This document shows, piece after piece, positions 1 through 7,452 of a DNA stretch of 36,755 nt; the first letter of the stretch is position 1; each line of letters starts with the position of its first letter. The position numbers and the translations under genes were made by a program. Origin of the DNA: Bacteroidota bacterium (GTDB taxonomy: Bacteria > Bacteroidota > Bacteroidia > B-17B0 > Aurantibacillaceae); the NCBI GenBank assembly GCA_016708845.1, contig JADJFB010000029.1, positions 1-36,755 of the forward strand, in the 5' to 3' direction. Under the pieces are notes generated by a model. The model searched no databases, was not told the DNA's origin, and saw only the letters and a list, made by a program, of their open reading frames with translations.

Positions 1-138
1 TGAAACCGTTGTCTACCGAAATGTTTGTTTAAAGATACAATGTTGCTATGCAATTGCAAAGCAAAAATTATAAAATTGTCTACCGCTTTTGCAATTGCTT
101 TGATGTCTGCAAGGCTGGGGCAAACCGTGTGTTAGCAC
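1..138 (-). repeat. attC-like palindrome a1 (cut by window edge)
   Basis: Partial imperfect palindrome that closes cassette c1. Its R''-like box on the minus strand is GTGCTAAC (131-138), just after the c1 stop codon. The inner arm pair CAATTGCAAAG / CTTTTGCAATTG is visible, as is the conserved core CTACCGAAATGTTT. The R' end lies outside the window. It belongs to the same sequence group as a2 and a9 (a CGGTTTGC-type outer arm). The assignment rests on comparison with the complete copies. Confidence 0.75.
30..60 (-). promoter_or_regulatory. Bacteroidota promoter inside a1
   Basis: Minus strand reads TTTG, 19 bases, TATCTTTA, close to the Bacteroidota sigma-ABfr consensus TTTG-N19-TAnnTTTG. 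It points left, out of the window, towards the next cassette. Confidence 0.65.
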
Positions 139-145
139 CAGTTTT

Positions 146-1411
146 TTAATTATTTTCCGGTTTTATTGTCCAAGTATTATTACTTTTTGTTGTCGGCTTG
201 ATAAGAAATTGTTTTTGCGAAAAAGCAATGCCGAAGGAAACCGAAAGAACTGCAACGCCAAGTGAGACAGAAGATACCTTGTTGAATCTGTCATAGTTAA
301 AGCCACCTTTTTGAATTGAAATTAGAGGGGAAACAATAAATGCAGTTGCAAGAGAGACCAAGGTCGTTCGAAGTGTAAAAGTTTTCCATTCACTTCGCGT
401 ATAGTAAATTTTATATATGTCTTTCATTGGAACTATCGCGAAACCAGTTGATAGCTTTTTAGAAAAGCTATGTAAGCTGTCGGTATTTTTTCTATAAAAA
501 TCGTGAACGTTAATTTCTTCTGTTTGAATAACCATTGAGTCATTTGCGATAGTCATAAAACTGCCTCGTACATGGTATTGCAAGCTATCATGCTGCATTC
601 CTTTTTTTTCAAAATGAACACTAATGTCGTCATGTTTGGTAACTTCATGTGATTTTTTACTTCTTAAAAAATCGAAGGAAGTATAATTATTTAAGTTATT
701 TGATTTGCAAGTTCCTAAAATATTTGGGATGAGATATTGAAATTTTATTTTTTTTGTCCCGTTATTATGTTTCCAGATTCCTTGTCCATAATTGTCGGCA
801 ATATTATTTCTAAAATTTACTACATACGAGTCGCCATCACTATAGAGAGCGCTTGCAATACCATTCTTTTTGTCATTGTCGTAATTTACGGTTACTTCCT
901 TTGCATCCTTATGTGGTCCTTTCCAGTTTCCCTGACGATAATTATACTTATAGCTAAATGTGTCAATAGGAGCAAAATTTGTTAATCTATAGTGAATTTT
1001 AATTTGAGTTTTCACCTCAGGAGGTTGTTGATTATAACCCCAATTTTGAAGAGACTGATTTTCAATGAATGTTTCTGAACAAGCCTCATAGGCTCCAACT
1101 ATCTCGACATTATTTAGTCGAAAGATTGTGTCTTTGCAATAAAAATTTGTACTCGATAAAATTAACGAATTTGGTCCATTTGATTTGCTAACTGGGAAAT
1201 TCAACTCGAGTTTATAAATCCCGTCGTTATAAACTGTCAATTTGAAGTCACTGCTATTGGGGATGAATTTTAAAGTAGTTTCGTTAGAAATGTAGATTTT
1301 TTTATTGTCGACAGTAATATCAATTGTGTCGAGAAATACAGTCGATATAAATTGGGCTTTTATAAGTCCGAACATTAAGAGGAAAAATATAGTCAGTATT
1401 CTTGTCGTCAT
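146..1411 (-). CDS. Secreted or envelope protein of unknown function (cassette c1)
   Basis: 421 aa. I do not recognise the family. Residues 1-19 form a signal peptide (hydrophobic FFLLMFGLI, then KAQ). Residues 20-340 are hydrophilic and beta-rich with few cysteines. Two hydrophobic segments near 347-365 and 380-398 suggest a membrane-anchored C-terminus, followed by a short polar tail. The ATG lies 8 bases after the GTGCTAAC box of a2, and the stop is 7 bases before the R'' box of a1. The whole cassette is therefore little more than this gene. The a2 promoter should drive it with a leader of about 65 nt. The gene ends carry the private inverted repeat GTTAGCACCARTTTT. Confidence 0.85.
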   Translation of the reverse strand: MTTRILTIFFLLMFGLIKAQFISTVFLDTIDITVDNKKIYISNETTLKFIPNSSDFKLTVYNDGIYKLELNFPVSKSNGPNSLILSSTNFYCKDTIFRLNNVEIVGAYEACSETFIENQSLQNWGYNQQPPEVKTQIKIHYRLTNFAPIDTFSYKYNYRQGNWKGPHKDAKEVTVNYDNDKKNGIASALYSDGDSYVVNFRNNIADNYGQGIWKHNNGTKKIKFQYLIPNILGTCKSNNLNNYTSFDFLRSKKSHEVTKHDDISVHFEKKGMQHDSLQYHVRGSFMTIANDSMVIQTEEINVHDFYRKNTDSLHSFSKKLSTGFAIVPMKDIYKIYYTRSEWKTFTLRTTLVSLATAFIVSPLISIQKGGFNYDRFNKVSSVSLGVAVLSVSFGIAFSQKQFLIKPTTKSNNTWTIKPENN

Positions 1412-1418
1412 AAAATTG

Positions 1419-1583
1419 GTGCTAACGTTTTCGCGGCTTGCTTCGGCCGAATTGAAACCGTTGTCTACCGAAATGTTTAAATAAAGATACCATGTTGCTA
1501 GGCAATTGCAAGCAAAATTAAAAGTTTCTACCGCTTTGCAATTGCTTTGATGTCTGCAAGGCTGAGCAAGCCGGTGTTACCAC
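1419..1583 (-). repeat. attC-like palindrome a2
   Basis: Minus strand: R''-like GTGGTAAC (from c2), outer arm CCGGCTTGCTCAGCC, inner arms GCAATTGC, core with ATTTCGGTAGACA, outer arm GGCCGAAGCAAGCCGCG, then R'-like GTTAGCAC (from c1). The two ends come from different cassettes, as expected at a cassette junction. The c2-specific extension is GTTACCACTTGTAGGGGC. Confidence 0.8.
1482..1512 (-). promoter_or_regulatory. Promoter inside a2, reading into c1
   Basis: CTTG, 19 bases, TATCTTTA on the minus strand. The -33 box has lost one T compared with sister sites (CTTG instead of TTTG). Spacing is unchanged. The -7 box lies about 70 bases before the c1 start codon. Confidence 0.55.
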
Positions 1584-1633
1584 TTGTAGGGGCACATTTA
1601 GTTTACACACAGTTTACGTTTCCGCCGAACAAA

Positions 1634-1997
1634 CTATTTGTCGAGAATGTATAAATGACCGGTGTACCAACTGGGTTTATCTTCTAATGCTCCATAATAA
1701 CCCCATTCAGTTAATGTTTCAATGAAACTTTCTCTATCATATTGTCATAGTGTTCTGGAGCTAACGCTGAACTGCAATAACCATACATCTCTGGTTCATC
1801 GTCGTCCATTTTTTCAAATTCAGTTAAAACTAAAACCCCTTGGTCGCCCGCAAAATTTTCATTAGCATCCCATATTTTAATTCTTCGCCGGTGTCTATTT
1901 TTAAGATGAATGGAGAATGAATTTTTAAACCTAGGTCTATTGCCGCTTCACGCCAAGCTTTTAAAACGTCGTTGTCTATGTTATTTTGTTGTGTCAT
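1634..1997 (-). pseudogene. Broken small hypothetical gene (cassette c2)
   Basis: An ATG at 1997, 30-40 bases after the R' box GTTACCAC, opens a frame starting MTQQNNIDNDVLKAWREAA. To read on to the TAG at 1634, one base must be added near 1883 (AAAA before TATGG) and the frame changed again near 1740. The reconstructed product is about 120 aa, acidic and soluble, ending WYTGHLYILDK. I do not recognise the family. The private inverted repeat of the cassette is intact (1576-1593 and 2018-2035), so only the gene is damaged, or the sequence has two indel errors. Confidence 0.6.
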
Positions 1998-2027
1998 TTT
2001 CTGTCGGAGTTTTGTCAGCCCCTATTA

Positions 2028-2204
2028 GTGGTAACGGTTTGCAGCTAGAACTTGTGCGGTTTTGGAACACTTGTCTACCGAAACGTTTAAATAAAGATAC
2101 TATGTTTCTAGGCATTTGCAAAATGAAAATATGTTTCGCGGAGCGACCTTGAATTTGCAAATGCTTTGATGTCGCCCGCATAAGTTTTAGGTGCTGTTAT
2201 AGCC
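2028..2204 (-). repeat. attC-like palindrome a3
   Basis: Minus strand: R'' GGCTATAAC (c3), outer arm CCTAAAACTTATGCGGGC, inner CAAATGC pairs, core TTTCGGTAGACA, outer arm CCGCACAAGTTCTAGCTGC, R' GTTACCAC (c2). Same sequence group as a8. The outer arms pair over about 20 bases with a few bulges. Confidence 0.8.
2092..2122 (-). promoter_or_regulatory. Promoter inside a3, reading into c2
   Basis: TTTG, exactly 19 bases, TATCTTTA on the minus strand, about 95 bases before the c2 start. Confidence 0.65.
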
Positions 2205-2210
2205 AGTTTT

Positions 2211-3143
2211 TTAATGACACTGCAAAATACACCAAGTTCTGTCGAAGTTTTTGTTGAGTAAATCTTGCTTTCTAATCCAAAAATATATTCGTCCACAGTC
2301 ACCCCACATCATTCCTGTTTTATCTTCTTCGGAGTCAATTTGCAATAATAAAACCCAATTATGTTTTCCTGCTTCAAATTCTTTTCGTTTGGCGTCTTGA
2401 TAACCTGTTGAGTCACCACAATAAAGTCCATTTGTCACAAGTTGACACTCCAATTCCATTGTCCCTTGAACACAGTTTGCATAACCAAAAATTTGATTTT
2501 CTGAACCACCACTTGCATCCATATAATTATCTGAATCTTCGTCTTGAATTAAACCATCAATTGAATCTTCTTGCCAAGTCGGCAAACTTAAACTTGAAGA
2601 AAAAGTAAGAATGTTTGGTTTGAAAATGGAATGTGATTCTAAGTCAGTTGGAAAATTTTGTTTGGTTAAATCAGTTACTTTGTTAGTGTAGATTACTTTA
2701 AACCTGTCTTTGTCTTTAGGGTCAAAACCCCATGCTTCTTGGTCTGAACAATAGAAGAAAGAAAGAAGCCCTTGTTTAGGCAATAGTTCTGATTTGTCAT
2801 AATTTGATGTTTCTTCAAAATTTATTTGTCCAATAAATGAAAGTGATTTTCCATTTTCATTTTTTGGCCATTCTTGGTCTTTTGGTAAATGAGGCTGTCC
2901 ACCAATTTTGGATTTTGCAGTTTGAATTTTTGATTCGTCAGTAGGAGTGAGAATTAAATCAATCTTTGGTCTTGCCAACGGTTTTATCTTGTCAAAGTAT
3001 TTTTCAAGACGAAATGCTTTAAATAATTTTTCAACGTCTTGATTATTCTTTGGTTCACCGTCTAATACATAGCCAAGATTCATTTCTTTACCGTCTTTGT
3101 CTTTTACAGTAAACCATTTAAACATGTTTTCTAATATTCCCAT
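2211..3143 (-). CDS. DUF1963 / YwqG-family protein (cassette c3)
   Basis: 310 aa, soluble. Family features seen: SKIGGQPHLPKDQEWP near residues 78-93, LSFIGQINFEE near 101-111, GLLSFFYC near 125-132 and the end block MMWGDCGRIYFWIRKQDL. These match YwqG (DUF1963), a widespread family of unknown role often found beside toxin or SMI1-type genes. Length is usual for the family. The ATG is 24 bases after R' of a4, and the stop TAA precedes the a3 R'' box by about 10 bases. The private inverted repeat GTTATAGCCARTTTT bounds the gene on both sides. Confidence 0.85.
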   Translation of the reverse strand: MGILENMFKWFTVKDKDGKEMNLGYVLDGEPKNNQDVEKLFKAFRLEKYFDKIKPLARPKIDLILTPTDESKIQTAKSKIGGQPHLPKDQEWPKNENGKSLSFIGQINFEETSNYDKSELLPKQGLLSFFYCSDQEAWGFDPKDKDRFKVIYTNKVTDLTKQNFPTDLESHSIFKPNILTFSSSLSLPTWQEDSIDGLIQDEDSDNYMDASGGSENQIFGYANCVQGTMELECQLVTNGLYCGDSTGYQDAKRKEFEAGKHNWVLLLQIDSEEDKTGMMWGDCGRIYFWIRKQDLLNKNFDRTWCILQCH

Positions 3144-3166
3144 TGTCGGTTAGTTGTCTTAAAATT

Positions 3167-3352
3167 GGCTATAACGTTTTCGCGGTTTATTTCTGTTTGG
3201 GGATTTGAAACCGTTTCTACCGAAATATTACTAACAAAGCTATAATTTTATTGGACATTTGCAAAGCATAAATAATTTCCTTTCGCGGGAGCGACTGCTT
3301 TTGCAAATGCCGAAGCCGAATACCCAAAATGGGATTTAGGTTGGGTTATAAG
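3167..3352 (-). repeat. attC-like palindrome a4
   Basis: Minus strand: R'' CTTATAAC (c4), outer arm CCTAAATCCCATTTTGGG, inner arm GCATTTGCAAAAG / CTTTGCAAATG, core ATTTCGGTAGA, outer arm AAACAGAAATAAACCGCG, R' GTTATAGCC (c3). The outer arms match each other less well than in a2 or a3. Confidence 0.75.
3235..3265 (-). promoter_or_regulatory. Promoter inside a4, reading into c3
   Basis: TTTG, 19 bases, TAGCTTTG: a full match to TTTG-N19-TAnnTTTG on the minus strand. Confidence 0.7.
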
Positions 3353-3370
3353 TTGTGCGCCACATCTATA

Positions 3371-3835
3371 TTATACGGCAACATCTATTAGTCTTAGAAA
3401 ATAGGAATAAAACGTACAAACAATTAATAGTTCTATGTTTTCATTACTTCTAATTTCCAATTTACCAGATTTGGCAAAAAACATTTCGTCTTTATATAAT
3501 TGTACATCGAGATTATTATTTTGGTTCGGGTTGTCATCTAATGAAATACCAATATCGTATTTTATATTCTTGTCGATATAAGCAAATACCTCTCTATTTC
3601 GCCCTTCTTTAATTTGGCACCAAACTACTGCTGCAGATGGGTCTACAATAAAAGTGTAATGTTTGAAGTGCGACTTATGAGTTTGTTTTAAAAACTGTTT
3701 GCTATTTATTACAGCAATTTCATTTAGAAATATATCAGGTATATGTCCGAAAAGAACATTGTCCTTATATATTTTAACGTCATAGATTTGTCCAAGTATT
3801 TTTGTTTTCCACGTCCAAGTAAATTCTGTGGTCAT
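3371..3835 (-). CDS. Small soluble protein of unknown function (cassette c4)
   Basis: 154 aa, no signal peptide, one hydrophobic stretch near the C-terminus (ELLIVCTFYSYFLRLI). I do not recognise it. Aromatic-rich N-terminus (FTWTWKTK). The start ATG at 3835 is about 30 bases after the R'-like GTAATAAG of a5. The stop TAA is followed within 20 bases by the cassette end. The private inverted repeat is GTTATAAGTTGTGCGCCAC at the left and GTAATAAGTAATGCGCCGAC at the right. Confidence 0.75.
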   Translation of the reverse strand: MTTEFTWTWKTKILGQIYDVKIYKDNVLFGHIPDIFLNEIAVINSKQFLKQTHKSHFKHYTFIVDPSAAVVWCQIKEGRNREVFAYIDKNIKYDIGISLDDNPNQNNNLDVQLYKDEMFFAKSGKLEIRSNENIELLIVCTFYSYFLRLIDVAV

Positions 3836-3864
3836 AATCTTAATTTAGTTTAGTCGGCGCATTA

Positions 3865-4084
3865 CTTATTACGGTTGCAAGCTAAATTCCCGTTTGGAGT
3901 TTGAAACTTTATCTACCGAAATGTTAGTTTAAAGATAAATGTTTAATGGACTTTTGCAAAGCTAAAAATTAAATAATTGTCTACCACTTTTGCAAAAGCT
4001 GAAGCCGAATGCCCAAATGCGGAGCGACCTTGAATTTGCAAATGCTTTGATTTCGCCCGCATAAGTTTTAGGTGCTGTTAGCAG
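3865..4084 (-). repeat. attC-like palindrome a5, chimeric
   Basis: At 220 bp this is the longest site. The part up to about 4019 matches a6, a10 and a12. The part from 4020 is almost identical to the R'' side of a3 (one substitution in about 60 bases). The outer arms therefore come from different families and pair poorly. R'' is GCTGCTAAC (c5), and R' is GTAATAAG (c4), which differs from the usual GTTA. Confidence 0.7.
3930..3960 (-). promoter_or_regulatory. Promoter inside a5, reading into c4
   Basis: TTTG, 19 bases, TATCTTTA on the minus strand. Confidence 0.65.
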
Positions 4085-4092
4085 CCGCACTT

Positions 4093-4485
4093 TTATTTCG
4101 GATTATTGCTAATAATTAAATTGGGTCTAAATGTTATAATTAGCACAGTTATATTTAAAACCAAAAATGGTGTAAAATACAATATTGCATACAATAAATG
4201 GTCGCTAGCAAATAGGTAAAAGAATAATGTCCAAATTGCACAACAACACAAACTCATAAACTGATAAAAAAACTTCTTCTCTAATTGCTTATTTGTCAGC
4301 CTATAGTATGCTAAATATTGTATAATTGTCACAACAATAACGAGTGGTCCAATAATTACAAATACTATACCTTGATTACAAGGTCCGCCAGTTTTGTCAA
4401 TTGGAATAAGTGTCAACAATGTATAGACTACGATTACAAAATATAGAAGTCTAAATACTGATTTTGTCATTAACGTTGATTTCAT
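4093..4485 (-). CDS. Small integral membrane protein (cassette c5)
   Basis: 130 aa from the ATG at 4485. An upstream TTG at 4497 is possible, but the ATG sits better after the R' box at 4503-4511. Four hydrophobic segments: VFRLLYFVIVVYTLLTLI, GIVFVIIGPLVIVVTIIQYL, MSLCCCAIWTLFFYLFA and LLYAILYFTPFLVLNITVLII. No family recognised. The gene fills the cassette, with private ends GTTAGCAGCCGCAC / GTTAGCAGCAACAC. Confidence 0.8.
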   Translation of the reverse strand: MKSTLMTKSVFRLLYFVIVVYTLLTLIPIDKTGGPCNQGIVFVIIGPLVIVVTIIQYLAYYRLTNKQLEKKFFYQFMSLCCCAIWTLFFYLFASDHLLYAILYFTPFLVLNITVLIITFRPNLIISNNPK

Positions 4486-4502
4486 ATGTGTATACAAGTG
4501 TT

Positions 4503-4645
4503 GCTGCTAACTATTGGCTATCCGAAATGTTAGTTTAAAGATAAATGTTTAATGGACTTTTGCAAAGCAAAAATTAACTAATTGTCTACCGCTTTTGCAA
4601 AAGCCGAAGCCGAATGCCCAAATGGGATTTAGGTTGTGTTATAAG
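4503..4645 (-). repeat. attC-like palindrome a6, shortened on its R' side
   Basis: R'' CTTATAAC (c6) and outer arm CCTAAATCCCATTTGGGC are present. Next to R' (GTTAGCAGC) about 40-45 bases are missing compared with a10 and a12, so the partner arm and the CTACCGAAAT start of the core are lost (only TATCCGAAATG remains). The site probably folds badly. Confidence 0.7.
4536..4566 (-). promoter_or_regulatory. Promoter inside a6, reading into c5
   Basis: TTTG, 19 bases, TATCTTTA on the minus strand. The promoter survives although the palindrome arm next to it is deleted, and it is only about 50 bases from the c5 start. Confidence 0.65.
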
Positions 4646-4686
4646 TTGGCCGCTACACGTAGTTTGTCTTACAAGTGTCCGTAACA

Positions 4687-5322
4687 TTACTTTACAAAAA
4701 TAGTTGGACCACTAAAACTTTTTGTTCTTTTGTTTCTATAAATTCCATTAATATATCGTGAAAAATAAAAATATCAGACGAATCTGCAAATTGAGTATAG
4801 TTTTTTACAATATTCCCGTTAATGGTTTGTGAAATGGAGTTTTTCCCTTTTTTGATGGTAGTCAGTTTGAAGCTAATTATTTTCATAGAAATGCCATAGT
4901 CAAAAGCTGGTATATTACAACCTAAACCAGTTGCTGTCCTGAATTTATTTTCAGTTATACTACAGCTCTTTATTCTAGCACTGTCAGTGCCGATAAATAT
5001 TTCAGGGTCAGGGATTTTCTTGTTTCTATACTTTTAGAATGGAAGTCGTTTTATTTTGATTTATTGAAACAAAAGTAGGATTATGGTTGTCAACTTTTAT
5101 AACGTAAGATTTTATAGTGTCATTCGATTGCTCTTTCAATTCATTTATTGTTCCGTTGTCTATTGATACAATAGCCTTTGTTAAATTATTGCCTTTAAGA
5201 ATTAACGGATTATTTACACCCAAATATAGAACATCGCTTGAATTTGTCTGAAAACTAAGTGGTTTAGTTGTCGCACAACTTGCAACAAATATTGAGAGAA
5301 GTATGAATATTGTTTTGTGCAT
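4687..5322 (-). pseudogene. GldM C-terminal-like lipoprotein, copy 1, frameshifted (cassette c6)
   Basis: Starts MHKTIFILLSIFVASC, a lipoprotein signal with cysteine at 16. The middle (VLYLGVNNPLILKG) and the later IPDPEIFIG and FRTATGLGCNIPAFDYG resemble the periplasmic C-terminal domains of GldM, the T9SS/gliding motor protein. This would be a free-standing GldM-like domain on the envelope. Reading breaks near 5033 (an extra T in TTTT) and again near the 3' end (4712 region). Combined with copy 2 at 17853-18486, a full frame of about 210 aa can be rebuilt. GldM likeness is from my recall of family motifs, not a search. Confidence 0.65.
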
Positions 5323-5338
5323 ATTTTTCTAGCGGCTT

Positions 5339-5520
5339 ACTATAACGTTTTCGCGCTTTATTTCAGTTTGGGTTTTGAAACACTGTCTACCGAAATGCTA
5401 CTAACAAAGCTAAATGTTTTTTAGCCATTTGCAAAGCATAAATAACTGTCCTTCCCGAAGGGACAACTTTTGCAAATGCCTTATACTTCCGCCCAAATTG
5501 AATAAAGCGTGTGTTACCAG
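5339..5520 (-). repeat. attC-like palindrome a7
   Basis: R'' CTGGTAAC (giant cassette A), outer arm GCTTTATTCAATTTGGGC pairing with CCAAACTGAAATAAAGCG, inner GCATTTGCAAA pairs, core ATTTCGGTAGACA, R' GTTATAG (c6). Good outer-arm pairing. Confidence 0.8.
5405..5435 (-). promoter_or_regulatory. Promoter inside a7, reading into c6
   Basis: TTTG, 19 bases, TAGCTTTG: full consensus match on the minus strand. Confidence 0.7.
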
Positions 5521-5529
5521 AAGTGCACC

Positions 5530-5850
5530 CACGGTTTACACACAGGTACGTGTCTGCCGAACTAAGCAGTAACGCGTCTATGCGGTTAGTTGGTTGCCGA
5601 ATGCTTTTTGGAACACAGTTTTTAGTTTTTTATAGCGCGATAGGGAAAGCGGTTTGGAAAACCGCCAGTTCTAGTTACGTCTTGTGAGGAGCGCGAGCCA
5701 TTTTGCAAGCTTATTTGGCGCAAGAAATAAATTACTTCCTTTAAAAAGAAGCGACCAAATGTGCTTGCAAAATGTGGGGGAGATTACACACAGGTCTAAA
5801 CACTTAGGTCTATGCACACAGGTCAGCAAACTGTGGTGGCTTAGTGTTTT
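5530..5850. repeat. Left terminal block of giant cassette A
   Basis: About 320 bp shared with 21605-21925 and 31089-31400. Landmarks: TTTACACACAGGTACGTGT (5550 area), TTTTTAGTTTTTT (5619), stem GCGGTTT/AAACCGC (5649-5665) and stem GCAAGCTTATTTGG / CCAAATGTGCTTGC (5705-5768). The landmarks recur in reverse order in the right block, so this is a terminal-inverted-repeat-like end. The open frame 5671-6114 across it looks accidental. Confidence 0.7.
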
Positions 5851-5860
5851 AAATTTGTCA

Positions 5861-6091
5861 CAGCGACAAGAAAAGGATTTGCAGTTACAAGAAAACTTTT
5901 CACAGTAGCAAGTAAACGATTTGCAGTAGCAAGAAAATCTTTCACAGTCTGACATAAATTCATAATGCATTGAAGTAAATTGTAGAAATGTAGTAGTAAG
6001 AAAATCATTTGCAGTTACAAGAAAACAATTTGTTGTTGCGAGAAAACACTTTGCAGTAGCAAGAAAACCTTTCACAGTCTGACAGAAATTC
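5861..6091. repeat. Degenerate 21-bp tandem repeats
   Basis: About eleven units of 21 bp with plus-strand consensus TTTGCAGTAGCAAGAAAACNN alternating with a TTCACAGT form. Because 21 bp is seven codons, the minus-strand frame reads as a heptad series (FLATAKC, FLATTNC, FLVTAND, ...). The same position in cassettes B and C has 21-bp repeats of another sequence. It could be a remnant coding repeat or a protein-binding array. Function unknown. Confidence 0.75.
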
Positions 6092-6225
6092 CGCATTGTT
6101 AAAGGTTTTAACAAAAGTGAGCGGATTTAACAAAACACAGGTCGGCAAAAACAAAATGTTGATTGAACTAATGGAAATGTAGATGAAACTGTGTAAACAG
6201 TTTTCTGTCCAAAGTATTAGGCAAT

Positions 6226-6255
6226 AAAAAACCCAACTTGTAAGGTTGGGTTTTT
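6226..6255 (-). terminator. Intrinsic terminator of the helical-protein gene
   Basis: Stem AACCCAAC / GTTGGGTT with a short loop, followed on the minus strand by a T-run. It begins about 20 bases after the stop codon at 6274. Confidence 0.85.
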
Positions 6256-6273
6256 AAAGGAAGGATTAAAAGT

Positions 6274-7050
6274 TTACTTGGAAATTACTCTTACAAACTT
6301 AATGTCGTTTGCGGCTCTGTATTGAGGACTTGACGCACCGTAAACACTTTTGATATATGCTTTAGCATTTTTCACAATATCCAAAAGCCCTGTTGTTTTT
6401 GCATAGAAGAAAGTATTTCTATCTATACGAGCGGCTTTTACGTTTGCGTAACTTGTATTAGCTGCATTATTTAAAGCGATTAAGTTCGTTAACTGCGTTT
6501 GTAATGAGGCTACTTTGTAAGGTACTTCGTTTGGATTATAAGAAGGAACGCTTTGCAATATCATTATCATTTTTTCTAAGTGTTGTAACTTGTTATCGAA
6601 ACTTTGTTGTGATGTTGATATTGTTTTTGTTTCGATTGTTTCAACTGGGTCTGTTGGCAATTTTGCTTCGGGTGGAGTTTCAACGATTCCTGCATCTGCT
6701 TTGGTTAATTTAGAACCTGAACTACGGAACTTCTTTACTTGCGATTCGAAGTCATCAATAGTTTGTTGTGGTAAACCTAAACTTTGCAAAGCACCTAGGA
6801 TTTGAGTTGATAATTTAGCCAAAGGATCGAAAGCTAATTCTCTTGAGTTGGTTGCATTTTTCCAAGATGTGAAAGAACTGTTTACTGCGGTTAGCTTAGC
6901 ATTTGCAGTTGTATAAAGAGTTGCTAAGCCTGTTGCTTTGATTGCGTTATTACTTGGGTTATAAGTTGTACCAAAAGTTGCAATCAGTTGGTTTAATTTT
7001 AACAGGTTTGCTACATTTTTAGCGTGTCCTGTTTCGAAATAGTTTGACAT
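6274..7050 (-). CDS. Helical protein with internal duplication, shared by giant cassettes (A copy)
   Basis: 258 aa, alanine/asparagine/threonine-rich, predicted nearly all alpha-helical, no signal peptide. The two halves look like a duplication: YNPS followed by a helix pair and an R-x-x-x-F segment near residues 31-75, and YNPNE with the same pattern near 170-215. The middle linker (130-150) is acidic and proline-rich. Paralogues at 22261-23028 and 31742-32510 share SKLTKADAGI, SQQSFDN and GASSP. I recognise it as a multi-copy Bacteroidota hypothetical family without a known role. It is the only gene present in all three giant cassettes, which suggests a role in the carrier rather than the cargo. 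Confidence 0.8.
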   Translation of the reverse strand: MSNYFETGHAKNVANLLKLNQLIATFGTTYNPSNNAIKATGLATLYTTANAKLTAVNSSFTSWKNATNSRELAFDPLAKLSTQILGALQSLGLPQQTIDDFESQVKKFRSSGSKLTKADAGIVETPPEAKLPTDPVETIETKTISTSQQSFDNKLQHLEKMIMILQSVPSYNPNEVPYKVASLQTQLTNLIALNNAANTSYANVKAARIDRNTFFYAKTTGLLDIVKNAKAYIKSVYGASSPQYRAANDIKFVRVISK

Positions 7051-7178
7051 TTTATTAAGTATTAAATTGTTTAATTATTATTTCGATGTTCTGCTTTACT
7101 TTAAGAAAACGAGCAAGGAAGAGAAAGAGTTCGGATGATTATCATATTTTAGGTGGCATATTATTTTTGTTTATTGTT

Positions 7179-7204
7179 GGGTTATAACGAAGGATTATGC
7201 CAAA
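7179..7204 (-). promoter_or_regulatory. Conserved TTGGCA-box upstream of the helical-protein gene
   Basis: Minus strand TTTGGCATAATCCTTCGTTAT. Counterparts at 23171-23190 and 32653-32673 read TTGGCACAATACTTCG. Spacing resembles a sigma-54 -24/-12 promoter (TGGCAC-N5-TTGC), with TTCG for TTGC. A second conserved stretch (7080-7130, CGAACTCTTTCTCTTCCTTG) lies between it and the gene. The region 7051-7240 holds no gene. Confidence 0.35.
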
Positions 7205-7234
7205 CAGTACTTTGCTTTTCTAAAGTTTTGTTAA

Positions 7235-7268
7235 AACAAAAAAGCCACTTTGTAAGTGGCTAGTTTTT
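7235..7268. terminator. Bidirectional terminator
   Basis: Stem GCCACTT / AAGTGGC with loop TGT, an A-run on the left and a T-run on the right. Repeated at 23224-23255 and 32709-32735. It separates the cargo end from the helical-protein gene. Confidence 0.75.
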
Positions 7269-7298
7269 GAGAATAAGTGGTAAACAATATTGGTTTCA

Positions 7299-7363
7299 AT
7301 GTATACAGATATGTTTTCATTTTCATTTACTCATGCTTTCATATGTAAACAATCTGTATACAT
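7299..7363. promoter_or_regulatory. Inverted repeat upstream of plus-strand gene, possible operator
   Basis: Perfect 12-bp arms ATGTATACAGAT (7299-7310) and ATCTGTATACAT (7352-7363), 41 bases apart, each containing the palindrome GTATAC. A CATATGTAAACA repeat lies between them. They end about 40 bases before the promoter at 7402, a placement that suits a repressor or activator site. Confidence 0.5.
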
Positions 7364-7401
7364 ATGGTTCACTCATTTGCTAAAAACATTTTGTGTAAAC
7401 A

Positions 7402-7433
7402 TTTGACAACGCTTTATTGTCAATGTACCTTTG
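7402..7433 (+). promoter_or_regulatory. Promoter of the plus-strand membrane gene
   Basis: TTTG, 20 bases, TACCTTTG, a full consensus match in the plus direction. It gives a leader of only about 12 nt before the ATG at 7453. Confidence 0.75.
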
Positions 7434-7452
7434 TAAAACTAAAACATATAAT

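Noticed and set aside
5861..6091. CRISPR array from the 21-bp repeats
   Set aside because: Units are contiguous with no spacers, degenerate, and shorter than CRISPR repeats, and no cas genes are present.
5671..6114. Cysteine-rich heptad protein encoded across the left block and repeats
   Set aside because: The frame runs through conserved hairpins that have a different reading in B and C, and the cysteines follow from the repeat bases. I keep it only as a note on period.
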